Positions 52,764 to 62,039 of a DNA stretch of 64,000 nucleotides are shown here, one piece after another (the stretch's first letter is position 1; each line of letters opens with the position of its first letter). Both the position numbers and the translations under genes were made by a program. The stretch is from JBBRNH01 sp038230415 (GTDB lineage: Bacteria; Bacteroidota; Bacteroidia; Cytophagales; Spirosomataceae), in contig JBBRNH010000008.1 of assembly GCA_038230415.1 (NCBI GenBank), positions 37,890 to 101,889 on the forward strand. The letters run 5' to 3'. The notes beneath the pieces are model-generated. The model did no database searches and was not told the DNA's origin. It was given only the letters and a program-made list of their open reading frames with translations.

Positions 52764-53993
52764 TCAGACCGAGGCTTTCATAAATTCTTCTTTCAGGCGC
52801 GTTGCCACGATTTTTTCCTCGCCGGGTTTGAGCATCCAGGCCGTTATGTTGATGCCGTTGGTATCGTTCAAAACGATTTCGATGGACGGACTTCCGTTTC
52901 GCAGTCCTTCCTGGAGGGCTTTCGGGGTGAGGTTGATTTTGGCCGTATCCCAACCGAATCGCAGCGTGGGCGTGTGGTTGCCCAACTCCGGCGCAAACGT
53001 ATCAACCGTAACGCCTTTGACGCTTTTGGCGGCAGTGGCAATAACAGCGGCCCGGTCTTCGAGCATTTTCCAGTCTTTAGCCTGATCGCGGGCGACGAAT
53101 TTTTCGAGCGCGACGTACATCCCGACGACCTCTTCTTTGTTGACCTTCATGCCCCGCCCAATGGTTGAGCCACGCGGTGGCATACTGAGCCGGGCAGCGG
53201 CAATCAGGGGTTTTTTGCCCATCAGAATCCCCGCGCTTTGCGGCCCGCGCATGGCTTTTCCGCCCGATACGCAGACCAGGTCGAAGCCCATATCGTTGAA
53301 TTTCCAGAGGTTTTCGACCGGCGGCACATCGGCAGCCATATCAATCATGGTCGGGATATTGTGCTTTTTGCCGAGGGCCACCCATTCTTCGTGCGTGATT
53401 TTGCTCTTGTCCGACTGAATATTCAGGAACCAGAGCAGGGCTGTTTTGTCGGTGATGGCTTTTTCGACATCGGCAATGGTCTCGACCTGAACAAGGATGC
53501 AGCCGGTGTTGGTCAGCGCGTGCGAATAGCCGATGTTGTGCGCTTTCTGGGCAATCACTTCCGATTTCATCCCGGAGCCGGTCAGGTGCGGCAGTTGCTC
53601 TACCCGTTTTTGATCCATCCCCGTCAGCACACCGGCCAGCCCCAGCGTCATGGCCGAGAAACAGCCCGCCGTCACCACCGCTGCTTCGGCGTGGGTGAGG
53701 GCGGCAATCTTTTCGCCGACTTTGGTCTGCACGTCGTCAAGCATCACGAAGTCTTTCGATGTGGCCTGAATCGCGGCCACTACGTCGTCGTCCATGAGTG
53801 AGCCGGTCATAGCCGTATAAGTCCCGGCAGCGTTGATAAACGTCCGCACACCGAGTTCGGTCAGCACATTCCGCGAGGCCGCAGCCGCCACCGGAGCCGC
53901 CAGCACGGATGCCGTCAGGGCCGAGGTGCCAAAAATTCCGCCGAGCAACGGCATCGCCGACAGGCGTTTGAGGAGGGTTCTTCTATCGAGCAT
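52764..53993 (-). CDS. PLP-dependent SelA/DgaE-like lyase, Tat-exported
   Basis: This 409-residue protein has a Tat signal (DRRTLLKRLSAMPLLGG) and a fold-type I PLP domain. The Schiff-base lysine is Lys246 in CVSGGKAMRGPQSAG and the PLP-nitrogen Asp is Asp218 in TMIDMAADVPP. It resembles the SelA-related group that includes D-glucosaminate-6-phosphate ammonia lyase (DgaE), not true SelA. Tat export fits a protein that must fold around PLP before leaving the cytoplasm. Ammonia lyases of this type release an enamine/imine, a natural RidA substrate, and two exported RidA genes flank the cluster. Confidence 0.8.
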   Translation of the reverse strand: MLDRRTLLKRLSAMPLLGGIFGTSALTASVLAAPVAAAASRNVLTELGVRTFINAAGTYTAMTGSLMDDDVVAAIQATSKDFVMLDDVQTKVGEKIAALTHAEAAVVTAGCFSAMTLGLAGVLTGMDQKRVEQLPHLTGSGMKSEVIAQKAHNIGYSHALTNTGCILVQVETIADVEKAITDKTALLWFLNIQSDKSKITHEEWVALGKKHNIPTMIDMAADVPPVENLWKFNDMGFDLVCVSGGKAMRGPQSAGILMGKKPLIAAARLSMPPRGSTIGRGMKVNKEEVVGMYVALEKFVARDQAKDWKMLEDRAAVIATAAKSVKGVTVDTFAPELGNHTPTLRFGWDTAKINLTPKALQEGLRNGSPSIEIVLNDTNGINITAWMLKPGEEKIVATRLKEEFMKASV

Positions 53994-54014
53994 AATAAGG
54001 TAAGGGTTAAGGGT

Positions 54015-54761
54015 TTAGTCAAAAATCAGCGTGCCAAACTTTTTGAATTCGTGAAAATTATTGTTCGTCTTCTGCCACGACCACGCGGCCATGCCCCGGT
54101 CATAATCGAGCCGGTAAAGGTTGCCCCGCCACTGCGTTCCCTTGACGGGCGGAGCCTGCACCAACGGACTCAGCAGCCGAAACGGGATAAAAAATTCGGC
54201 TGTCCAGCCCGTTATCGGCGCGTTACTGACCCGATCACGGGATGCTTTCTCGCCCCCCTGCACACTCGTGGCGTGTTTCACGGTTTGGTCGCCGGTGTAA
54301 TGCCAGGGTCGCCAGCCCATGAATTTGCCGTTTACGTTCGGCACCAGAATCGGCAGTTCATAATTCAGGGGCGAGAGTTCATACTCAAAATAAATCGGCA
54401 CCGATTGGTCGGGCCACAGAAACAACTCAACCACATCTTCGGTGTACAACGCCCCAAAATCTTCCCGAATCGAGGCCGTCAGCCGCTCATCGTCGCACTG
54501 AAACAGGGCGTAAATCCCCGTCGCCGAATACAGCAGTTTGGCCCGTGTTGCCGGTGCCGGTGCGTTGCCGGTTGATTTCCGGTTCGGCAGCACCGTCCAG
54601 TCGGTTTTGGCCCAGCTTGGGTCGTCGCCCGTTCCCGTCACCCCAAAATCGGTGGTTTGCCGGATAATCAGTTGCGTCGAATCAAGAACCTGCGCCCGGC
54701 CCGTTGCCGCGCCAATCAGGGCGATACCGACCAACAGAAACGGGTAGCGAAGCCTGCCCAT
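54015..54761 (-). CDS. CBM9-like carbohydrate-binding protein, secreted
   Basis: This 248-residue protein has a Sec signal and a single domain like family 9 carbohydrate-binding modules: DDPSWAKTDWTVL, ATGIYALFQCDDERL, EDVVELFLWPDQS, GWTAEFFIPFRLL, and GTQWRGNLYRLDYDR. Its start overlaps the RidA-2 stop (TGATG). Known CBM9 modules bind reducing ends of glycans; a role in substrate capture for this locus is inferred from position. Confidence 0.8.
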   Translation of the reverse strand: MGRLRYPFLLVGIALIGAATGRAQVLDSTQLIIRQTTDFGVTGTGDDPSWAKTDWTVLPNRKSTGNAPAPATRAKLLYSATGIYALFQCDDERLTASIREDFGALYTEDVVELFLWPDQSVPIYFEYELSPLNYELPILVPNVNGKFMGWRPWHYTGDQTVKHATSVQGGEKASRDRVSNAPITGWTAEFFIPFRLLSPLVQAPPVKGTQWRGNLYRLDYDRGMAAWSWQKTNNNFHEFKKFGTLIFD

Positions 54762-55219
54762 CAGATGTAGGCGATGCAGTCAATTTCGACCAATGAATCG
54801 CCCGGCACCCCGGCCCGCACCGCCACCGTTGTGCGGACGGGTGGCTTGGCACCAAACCGGCCCCGATACACCTCGTTCATGGCTTTGTAGTCGTCCAGAT
54901 CATTCAGCAAGACGTTGGCTTTCAGGACTTTTTCCATCGAAGACCCCGCTTTGATGAGTTCTTTCTCCAATTCTTTCAGCACGTGGTCGGTGTGCGACTT
55001 GATGTCACCGGCGAAGTGTGCGCCCGCCCCGGACACAAACACCAGACTGCCGAGTTGCCGCGACCCCGAATAGAGCGGAATATCGTCCTGCATAACCCCG
55101 CCCGACACCGCTTTTTCAGGCGCGATTTCGGCCCCGGCGCGGGTTGTTGCGCCAAGACCGATAGCCCCGGCTGCGGACGCAAACAGGCGTGTCAAAATCG
55201 AGCGTCGCTGTGTTTTCAT
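54761..55219 (-). CDS. RidA/YjgF-like protein, Tat-exported (copy 2)
   Basis: ATG 55219 (152 residues) is chosen over an upstream in-frame start at 55261, as it places the Tat-like signal QRRSILTRLFASAAG at the N-terminus, matching copy 1. The RidA domain is about 80% similar to copy 1 with the same RTTVAV segment and substrate-binding Glu. It overlaps the CBM9 gene by a single base. Two near-identical exported RidA proteins flanking one PLP-lyase operon is not a pattern I know. The two copies may have slightly different substrates or levels. Confidence 0.88.
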   Translation of the reverse strand: MKTQRRSILTRLFASAAGAIGLGATTRAGAEIAPEKAVSGGVMQDDIPLYSGSRQLGSLVFVSGAGAHFAGDIKSHTDHVLKELEKELIKAGSSMEKVLKANVLLNDLDDYKAMNEVYRGRFGAKPPVRTTVAVRAGVPGDSLVEIDCIAYI

Positions 55220-55283
55220 ATTGACCCTGATCGAGAGAAAATTAAGACTTGGTATGAGCATAAAAGCGGAACGGTTTCGCCGA

Positions 55284-56837
55284 TTACTTATCCCACCAGA
55301 CCTTAGTTAAGAACGTGTTACTGCCTTGCCGGGCAACGGCCTCGCGGAAGTTGATGCCGTTGATGGATTCCTCAGCGGGGGGCAGCACAAAGTGGCGCGG
55401 AATGGCCCCGCCGGTCAGGTTGCCGGGGTAATTCGTCGGGGTCAACGCCGGGAAGCCGGTGCGTCGCCAGTTGGCAAAAACCTCGTACTCGTCCAAAAAC
55501 AGCGACACCCATTTCTGCGTGTTGATCTGAGCTAGTTTATCGGTCTCGGAGCCGGTGGCGACAAACGGATTTTTGGCAACGTAGCCGTTGATGCGGGCGG
55601 CAGAAATCACGCCATCGGTGCCAAACAAGGCCCACTGCCGCAAGCCCGCCCGAACGCCGTTTTCGTAGAGCGCGGTTGCCGTTTCGCCCGTGTACCAGCC
55701 CCGCACGGCGGCTTCGGCCAGTGACAGATTTACCTCGGCGTTGGTCATCACTAACAACGGCGCGTCGTATCTCAGCACCGTGCGCGGGTGCGGCTCTGAA
55801 TACGTGGCAAAATCGGCGGGGCGACCGTTGAAAGCCGCGTTTTTCATGCCAACCTGCGTGGCGGTGGTGGTATCAACAACGTAGGCACCCGTTGCCGATT
55901 TCACCCAAACAACGGCCATCGCGTTCAGGCGCGGGTCGCCGGTGGTTTTCAGGTAGTCAATGAACGTCTTGGCGTATTTGCCACCCTCCACATTGTCAAT
56001 ATTTTGCGGGTCGGTGTAGTCGCCCACGAGCAACGCCTGGGCAATCGGATTCCGGCTTGCCACCTGCGAACCATCCACGTACTGAATCCGGGCGATGTCG
56101 GCATCCTGCGTAATCACGCCCCCGGCAACGGCCTTCTCCACCCAGCTTTTCGCCAGTGTCGCGTCCACCTTCGAGAGCCGCAGACCGAGCCGCAGCATGA
56201 GCGAATACGCAAATTTTTTCCATTGAACCACATTGCCGTTATACAGCAAATCAGACGGGCCGAAGGTGGCTTTGGCTGGATCAAACGCTTTGGCGGCTTC
56301 GTCTAATTCCTTCAGCATATCCCTGTAAATCAGCTCCTGCTTGTCATACACGGGCGAATAATTTTTCTCCGTCGAGCCTTTGGCCGCGTCAAAATACGGC
56401 ACATCGCCATAAACATCCGTGAGCCGGTGGTAGGTGTAAACGCGCCAGATGCGGGCCGCCGAGAGTTTATTCACGTTTTCGGGAGCCGCCGACACCGCCC
56501 GGATGACCTCCTGCACTTCGTTGGCCGCGCCGGTGTAGGCCGTGCCAAAATAGGCGTAGGAATACGACTCGTTCAGGTATTTGTCGCCCGCAGCCGGTAC
56601 TTCTTTGTAGGTGGCAAAGTGCTGCATGGAGCCGCCGATGGTCAGGGCCGCCGTGCCGAAATAGTTGTTATTCACCGCGTCTAACTGCGCCTTGGTGAAC
56701 ATATATTCGGGGATAATGGCGGTGTAGGCGTTGGGGTTCTGGTTGAGTTCTTCCAGTCCTTTGTCGCAGGAGAGCAGCAGCCCGGCCAGCAGTACAGCGG
56801 CCAGAAACGTTTTCAGTGAGGTAAGTATCGTTTTCAT
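55284..56837 (-). CDS. SusD/RagB-like outer membrane lipoprotein
   Basis: This 517-residue protein has a signal peptide and lipobox (GLLLSC) and a SusD-like TPR/insert architecture with characteristic NQNPNAY near residue 35 and a conserved C-terminal PRHFVLPPAEESIN. SusD proteins sit over the SusC channel and bind oligosaccharides or peptides. It is 18 bases downstream of susC. It belongs to the SusD-like_2 type, used for many non-starch substrates. Confidence 0.93.
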   Translation of the reverse strand: MKTILTSLKTFLAAVLLAGLLLSCDKGLEELNQNPNAYTAIIPEYMFTKAQLDAVNNNYFGTAALTIGGSMQHFATYKEVPAAGDKYLNESYSYAYFGTAYTGAANEVQEVIRAVSAAPENVNKLSAARIWRVYTYHRLTDVYGDVPYFDAAKGSTEKNYSPVYDKQELIYRDMLKELDEAAKAFDPAKATFGPSDLLYNGNVVQWKKFAYSLMLRLGLRLSKVDATLAKSWVEKAVAGGVITQDADIARIQYVDGSQVASRNPIAQALLVGDYTDPQNIDNVEGGKYAKTFIDYLKTTGDPRLNAMAVVWVKSATGAYVVDTTTATQVGMKNAAFNGRPADFATYSEPHPRTVLRYDAPLLVMTNAEVNLSLAEAAVRGWYTGETATALYENGVRAGLRQWALFGTDGVISAARINGYVAKNPFVATGSETDKLAQINTQKWVSLFLDEYEVFANWRRTGFPALTPTNYPGNLTGGAIPRHFVLPPAEESINGINFREAVARQGSNTFLTKVWWDK

Positions 56838-56855
56838 CGGGTTTGCAGTTGAGGG

Positions 56856-59800
56856 TTAAAGTTTCACCATCAGGTTAAAGCCGTAGCTGCGGGTGCGGGG
56901 CAGGCCAAAGGCTTCGAAACCCTGCCCGTTGCCGCTCGTGTAGCTCGATTCGGGGTCGAAGCCCTCCGTCTTTTTGTAGAGAATTGCCAGGTTACGGGCC
57001 ACAAACGACAGGCTGACCGACTGGATTTTCAGCCCCGCCAACCGGCTCACGGGCAGGCTATAGCCCAGAATGACTTGTCTCAGCTTCACGAAACTGCCGT
57101 CGAAAACAAACAACTCGGTGTAGTTCTTGCGGTTATCGTAGTAGGTATCGAGGTCAGGCACCGAAATCACTTTCGAGAACGCATCGCCTTTTTCGTTTAC
57201 GCCCGTCAACTGCAAGCCGTTTTCCCGACCGGGCAACGTGGCTTTCAGCAGCCCAAACCGATACGCATACTGGTTTTGGGTCGAGAAAATGCTGTTGCCG
57301 AATTTACCGTCGAGCAACACACTCAGCGAGAACCGTTTGTAAGTGAAGTCGTTGGTGAAGCCCATCGTGAGCGGAGCCACACCCACGCCCAATTCCTGAA
57401 AACTGCCCCGCACTTCGTAGTTATTGACCGAATTATAGACCGTCTGCCCGGCATCGTTGGTCTTGATGCGGTAGCCTTTGATGATGCCGTAGGGTCGGCC
57501 TACGTCGTTGGCGATGGTGGCCCCGCCAATCCCGGCGGCAATTTGAATGGTGTTGATACCCTCGGCCAGCCGCACCACTCTGCTCTTGTTATAGGCAACG
57601 TTGTAGCTGGTTCGCCAGCCGAAACCGGCAGTTTTTACGGGCGTTCCCGACAGCAGTAACTCGATGCCTTTGTTGCTTAACTCGCCCACGTTCAGCACCG
57701 CCTGATTGTAGCCCGATGCGGTCGAAATCGTGGTCTGCACGATGTCGTTGGTGGTTTTCCGGTTGTAAAACGTCAGGTCAATGCCCAGCCGTTTGTTGAG
57801 AAACTGCGCGTCTAAGCCAATCTCGGAGGTGGTGGATGTGAGCGGACGCAGGTCGGGGTTGGTGACGGTGCCGGACGTGATGGTCTGCACCGGGCGACCG
57901 TTATGCCCGCCCTGCACCATGCTGTATGTCTGGTTAATGCTGTACGCATCAACGGTGCTGCCGCCCACCTGCGCCCACGACCCCCGCAACTTGGCGAAGG
58001 TGACAAACTGCGGAAGCCTGAACACGTCTGATAGCACCACACTCCCGCCCACCGACGGATAAAAGATGCTGTTGTTTTTGGTACTCAGCGTCGAAAACCA
58101 GTCCTGCCGACCCGTAAACGACAGAAACACGACGTTTTTATAGTCGAAATCTGCCGAGGCAAACACTGAATTCGTGCCGGTTTTAATCACGCTTGGCACC
58201 GTTGTGAGCGTGTTTAGGTTGGTATAGCTGTAAAAATACGGGATGATAAACTGCGTACCGTTGATGTTGGTCTGGTTGTTTGTGTAGCGTTGTTTGTTCA
58301 CCCCGGCGAAGGCCGACACGCTGAAATCGCGCAAGAATTTGGTGTTGTAGTTCAGCGTCAGCATGGCGTTGTTCTCCGTCACGTCTGACTTCAGCGAGTA
58401 GTATTCGCCCAACGGGTTGTAGGCCGTGTTGGTCGGCACCACCAATTCAGAGCCGAAGTTGTAGAAGTCGCGGCTGATGCGCCCCTGCACAAACAGGTTA
58501 TCCAGAATATCGTACTTGATGTTGGCCTGGCCGATAAAGCGGTTTTTGAGGTCGTTGTTCTGCCATTTGTTCACCACAAAATACGAGTTGTTTGCCAGCG
58601 GCACCGGGTTCCACTGAATCTCCTTGCCATCGGCACCGTAGCCGGGGGCCAGATTTCGGATGTCAACCGTGTTGGCAATCACGTTCACGGCCCAGCTTGG
58701 GTTGCCGTAGGCATCACCCGCGCTGGGGCGGTTCACGGCTTTTTCGAGGTTATACTGCGCTACGGTTTCGATGTGCAGCCGCTTGCCGAGGTTGGCGTTC
58801 AGGTTCAGGTTGGCCGTTTTGCGGTTAAACGTCGAGTTGGGTTGCAGGCTCTGGGCGTTGTTGTCCGACACCGAAAACCGATACGTGACCGACTCATTAC
58901 CGCCCGTCAGGGCCACCGTGTTGACGTAGTTGGTGCCGGTGCGCCAGAAATTTTTGATGTTGTCTTTGGCATACACCGGCGAGTAGGGCCGCATCTGCCC
59001 GTCGAACTGAATGACTGGTTGCCCGTCCATCTTGGCCCCGAACGACAGCCGCCCCGTGCTGATGGCCTGGGCCTGGGTTAGCGGTTTCACCCCGTCGAGT
59101 CCCTGCCCGTATTCGTACTGGTAGTCGGGAAACAGCGAAGGCGTGTCAAACGTGAGCGTCGTGTTGTATTCCACGCCGATGCCGCGCTGCACTTTGCCGC
59201 GCTTGGTAGTAATCAGAATCACGCCGTTGGCCGCCCGCGAGCCGTAGAGTGCGGCTGCGGCTCCGCCTTTCAGCACGCTGATCGTCTCGATGTCGTCGGG
59301 GTTAATACCGCCGATGCCATCGCCCCGGTCAACGTTGGTGCCGCTGCCGTTCGATGTTGGCCCCCCGCCCGGCACGGTGTTATCAATCGGCATCCCGTTC
59401 ACCACGTAGAGCGGTTGGTTGGAGCCGTTCAGCGAGCCGTTTCCCCGGATTACCACCCGGCTCGACCCGCCGGGGCCGGTGTTGAGCCCGGTGGCGTTTA
59501 CGCCCGCAATTTTGCCGGTGAGGGCGTTGGCTACGTTGTTTTCGCGGGCCTGAATAAACTCATCGCCCTTGACTTCGGCTACCGAATAGGCCACCGCTTT
59601 TTTGTCTTTCGAGATACCAAACGCCGTCACTACCACCTCGTTAAGAGTGCTGGCCTCCGGCACGAGACTGACCGATAGCTCGGACTGGTTGCCGACCGTG
59701 ACCTCCTGCCGCCGGTAGCCCACAAAGCTGAACACCAGCACCACCGCGTTGCTGTTGTCGGGCAAGTCGAGCGAAAATTTGCCATCGGCAGCGGTGGTAG

Positions 59801-60299
59801 TGCCGCGCTGGGTTTCTTTCAAGACCACGCTCACGCCCGGCAGTCCGGCTCCTTTTTCGTCGAGAACGGTGCCGGTCACCTTGCGTTTGGGGGCTTCGGG
59901 CCGGGCGGCTGGGTTGGGGTTGCTGTCGGGCAGGAATCCCTGGCGTTTCAGGATAATGCGTTCCTGCACCACCTCGTAGCTGACCTGATGCCGGGCCAGC
60001 ACCCGGTTGAGAACCTCCGACAGCGGCTCGTTCCGAAACGTGTAGTTCAGTTTAGGATCGGCCCCGAAAATCTGCGGGTTATACATGAATTTTACGCTGG
60101 TGATGGCTTCGATTTTCTCCAGCACCTGCTCCACATCGGCGTTGGCGAGCCGGAAACTTACTTTTTGTTCCAGCACCTCCTGCCCATGCACCGCGTGGGC
60201 CTGGGAGAAGGTCATGAAAGCGACAGAAAGAAGGGCTTGGTAGAGGCCAACGCGCATGATTTTCTGTATGGTCTTTTGACAAAGTACTCGGTTTAACAT
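56856..60299 (-). CDS. SusC/RagA TonB-linked outer membrane receptor with STN domain
   Basis: ATG 60299 (1147 residues) is chosen over a start at 60353; it begins a normal signal peptide. Order of domains: signal, STN (about 45-97, VSFRLANADVEQVLEKI), carboxypeptidase-D regulatory-like domain (KVTGTVLDEKGAGLPGVSV), plug (VVVTAFGISKDK, NVANALTGKIAGV) and a 22-strand barrel ending FNLMVKL. It imports a ligand captured by SusD, powered by TonB. The STN domain signals to a FecR anti-sigma, and a FecR gene is next upstream on the same strand. Confidence 0.95.
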   Translation of the reverse strand: MLNRVLCQKTIQKIMRVGLYQALLSVAFMTFSQAHAVHGQEVLEQKVSFRLANADVEQVLEKIEAITSVKFMYNPQIFGADPKLNYTFRNEPLSEVLNRVLARHQVSYEVVQERIILKRQGFLPDSNPNPAARPEAPKRKVTGTVLDEKGAGLPGVSVVLKETQRGTTTAADGKFSLDLPDNSNAVVLVFSFVGYRRQEVTVGNQSELSVSLVPEASTLNEVVVTAFGISKDKKAVAYSVAEVKGDEFIQARENNVANALTGKIAGVNATGLNTGPGGSSRVVIRGNGSLNGSNQPLYVVNGMPIDNTVPGGGPTSNGSGTNVDRGDGIGGINPDDIETISVLKGGAAAALYGSRAANGVILITTKRGKVQRGIGVEYNTTLTFDTPSLFPDYQYEYGQGLDGVKPLTQAQAISTGRLSFGAKMDGQPVIQFDGQMRPYSPVYAKDNIKNFWRTGTNYVNTVALTGGNESVTYRFSVSDNNAQSLQPNSTFNRKTANLNLNANLGKRLHIETVAQYNLEKAVNRPSAGDAYGNPSWAVNVIANTVDIRNLAPGYGADGKEIQWNPVPLANNSYFVVNKWQNNDLKNRFIGQANIKYDILDNLFVQGRISRDFYNFGSELVVPTNTAYNPLGEYYSLKSDVTENNAMLTLNYNTKFLRDFSVSAFAGVNKQRYTNNQTNINGTQFIIPYFYSYTNLNTLTTVPSVIKTGTNSVFASADFDYKNVVFLSFTGRQDWFSTLSTKNNSIFYPSVGGSVVLSDVFRLPQFVTFAKLRGSWAQVGGSTVDAYSINQTYSMVQGGHNGRPVQTITSGTVTNPDLRPLTSTTSEIGLDAQFLNKRLGIDLTFYNRKTTNDIVQTTISTASGYNQAVLNVGELSNKGIELLLSGTPVKTAGFGWRTSYNVAYNKSRVVRLAEGINTIQIAAGIGGATIANDVGRPYGIIKGYRIKTNDAGQTVYNSVNNYEVRGSFQELGVGVAPLTMGFTNDFTYKRFSLSVLLDGKFGNSIFSTQNQYAYRFGLLKATLPGRENGLQLTGVNEKGDAFSKVISVPDLDTYYDNRKNYTELFVFDGSFVKLRQVILGYSLPVSRLAGLKIQSVSLSFVARNLAILYKKTEGFDPESSYTSGNGQGFEAFGLPRTRSYGFNLMVKL

Positions 60300-60498
60300 A
60301 GTTTTGGCTTTTGTCGGGTTGAAAAATCTGGCAAAAAAAGTCCCGTTCCGCACTGCGGAGGTTGTCGTAAACTGATAAAGGGGCGATGTTGAGGTCGAAG
60401 ATGTTGGCGCATCTCCGGCCTTTTTTTGTACTCAGGAGACGGCGTGTTTCATAGGCAGTTCATGGCTAATAATTTTATCTCAACGCTTTGACTAATAG

Positions 60499-61662
60499 TT
60501 AATTACACCCATTACTGCTGACAACGATGGCTCCATTTATCTGCTCATACCGGGCGTTGATGGTTCGGCAGATCAGGTCTAACTGGTCAAACAGCGGCTC
60601 ATCGGCAAACGAAGCCGTCAGGTAACAATCGCGCATCACGGCGGCATCAAAAACAATCGGGATACCGTATCCTTGCCCAAGCGCGGCAAACACATTGGCA
60701 ATGGGAGCGCGTTTGAAGGCACGTGTTTTGGTCTGAGCCGTTTCGGGAAGCAGCACCGGAGCCGCCACAATGCTTTTGGTCAACTGGGTTTTGGCGGTCA
60801 GGAAAACAACCTGCTGATTGGGAGTCAGCACCGTGCTATCGGCGCGATAGTTCTCCTGCTGAGTACTGGTAGCCAGCCTGTTCTGGATAAATACCGACAC
60901 CCGGCCCGTTCTCACCACCACGTTCATCTGCTTAGCCCCGTCGTAAGCCTGTACCATAAAACTCGTGCCTAACACCTTTGTCACCAGCCCGTTAGCATAC
61001 ACAAAAAATGGTTTCGCCGGGTTTTTCGTCACGTTAAAAAAGCCTTTTCCTGACAGATAAACCGCCCGTTGCGTTGCCGAAAAATGGGGGGCATAACTCA
61101 CCCGACTTCGGGGATACAGGACAATCGTGCTTTTGTCGGGCAGGTTCACGAGTTGCGGGCTGTTGGTTGTGTTACGCACCTCCGACAGCGCGTCTGATTC
61201 CGGTGCCGTAGCCACTAATTCGGTGTAAGTCACGCCACCCGTTCCGGCTGTCTGGCTGCCAGCCGGGTTGCTGGAACGGGTGCTGACATACCACCAGCCG
61301 AAGAATCCCAGCACGAGCAGCACACTGGCCGCTGCTGCATACCAAACCGGCGCGTAACGCCCCCACCGCACGGCTTTCTGCTCGTTTCCAAGCGCGTTGT
61401 GCAACCGGCTGATTTCCTGTTGAATTTCGTACTCACCGATGGCCGCGTGATTGTTGGCGGCTTCGGGACTGTACGCATTCCGCAACGTATGCAACAGGTG
61501 AGCCGCTTTTTCGACCCGTTCGGCCTGGCCGGGATGCTCAATTAACCAGTGTTGCCAAAACGCATAGTCAGCCGGATTACCGAACAGTTGCCAACGCTGA
61601 AACGACGCATCGGCGGCTAAGGCTTCGGGGTCAAAATTTAAGTAATCCGGCATATCAGGCAA
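60499..61662 (-). CDS. FecR-type anti-sigma factor
   Basis: This 387-residue protein has an N-terminal cytoplasmic helical domain (FQRWQLFGNPADYAFWQ), one membrane helix (about 109-127), a FecR periplasmic domain and a C-terminal DUF4974-type domain (RAPIANVFAALGQGYGIPIVF). It would bind an ECF sigma factor and release it when the SusC STN domain signals. No sigma factor gene is adjacent: upstream lies a 21-bp repeat and a divergent lipoprotein. The sigma factor must be elsewhere or supplied by another locus. Confidence 0.93.
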   Translation of the reverse strand: MPDMPDYLNFDPEALAADASFQRWQLFGNPADYAFWQHWLIEHPGQAERVEKAAHLLHTLRNAYSPEAANNHAAIGEYEIQQEISRLHNALGNEQKAVRWGRYAPVWYAAAASVLLVLGFFGWWYVSTRSSNPAGSQTAGTGGVTYTELVATAPESDALSEVRNTTNSPQLVNLPDKSTIVLYPRSRVSYAPHFSATQRAVYLSGKGFFNVTKNPAKPFFVYANGLVTKVLGTSFMVQAYDGAKQMNVVVRTGRVSVFIQNRLATSTQQENYRADSTVLTPNQQVVFLTAKTQLTKSIVAAPVLLPETAQTKTRAFKRAPIANVFAALGQGYGIPIVFDAAVMRDCYLTASFADEPLFDQLDLICRTINARYEQINGAIVVSSNGCN

Positions 61663-62039
61663 TGATAATTGTGCTGTTTGGGAGAAAGATGCACGAATGC
61701 TTCGCCGATACTCTTTATTTCCGAATTTTATTTTGGCCGGTCTATATTTTATTTTGGCCGGTCTATTTTATCCAGTCTGATACGAGGTAACGCGGGGTCT
61801 TTGGTGGGCGTATTATTCCGGGTAAACTCCTGCAAACGGTTGTTTCTCTACCGACGCTACGCTGTTGTGTCCCTCCGGGACGCAGCCTGCGTAACATCAG
61901 TAATTACAACCAAACTATCGTTTAAGATGTCATTGTAAAGGCCAAACGAACACCGGCCAAAAAACAGCGAAACGGGCCAAACCGCTTCCTCTTTTTTGGT
62001 GTTTACCGGGCAAATAAATCACTTTCGCTCAGCGTCGCT
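61663..62039. other. Divergent intergenic region with tandem repeat
   Basis: This 377-base gap separates fecR (-) and a lipoprotein gene (+). It holds two near-exact 21-bp tandem copies (61726-61767) and, further on, a GGCCAAA-rich stretch near 61940-61982 that echoes the repeat's GGCCGG core. A conspicuous GTCCC/GGGAC hairpin lies at about 61870-61882. No credible ORF is present. A control region for fecR is likely. Confidence 0.6.
61726..61767. repeat. 21-bp tandem repeat upstream of fecR
   Basis: Two copies (20 of 21 identical) containing TTTTGGCCGGTCTAT. The spacing of 21 bases (two helical turns) and the location 64 bases upstream of the fecR start suit a regulator binding site. Confidence 0.7.

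Noticed and set aside
61669..61938. Plus-strand ORF (89 codons) in the fecR upstream region
   Set aside because: It is formed by the 21-bp tandem repeat, has no domain, and is not conserved in appearance.
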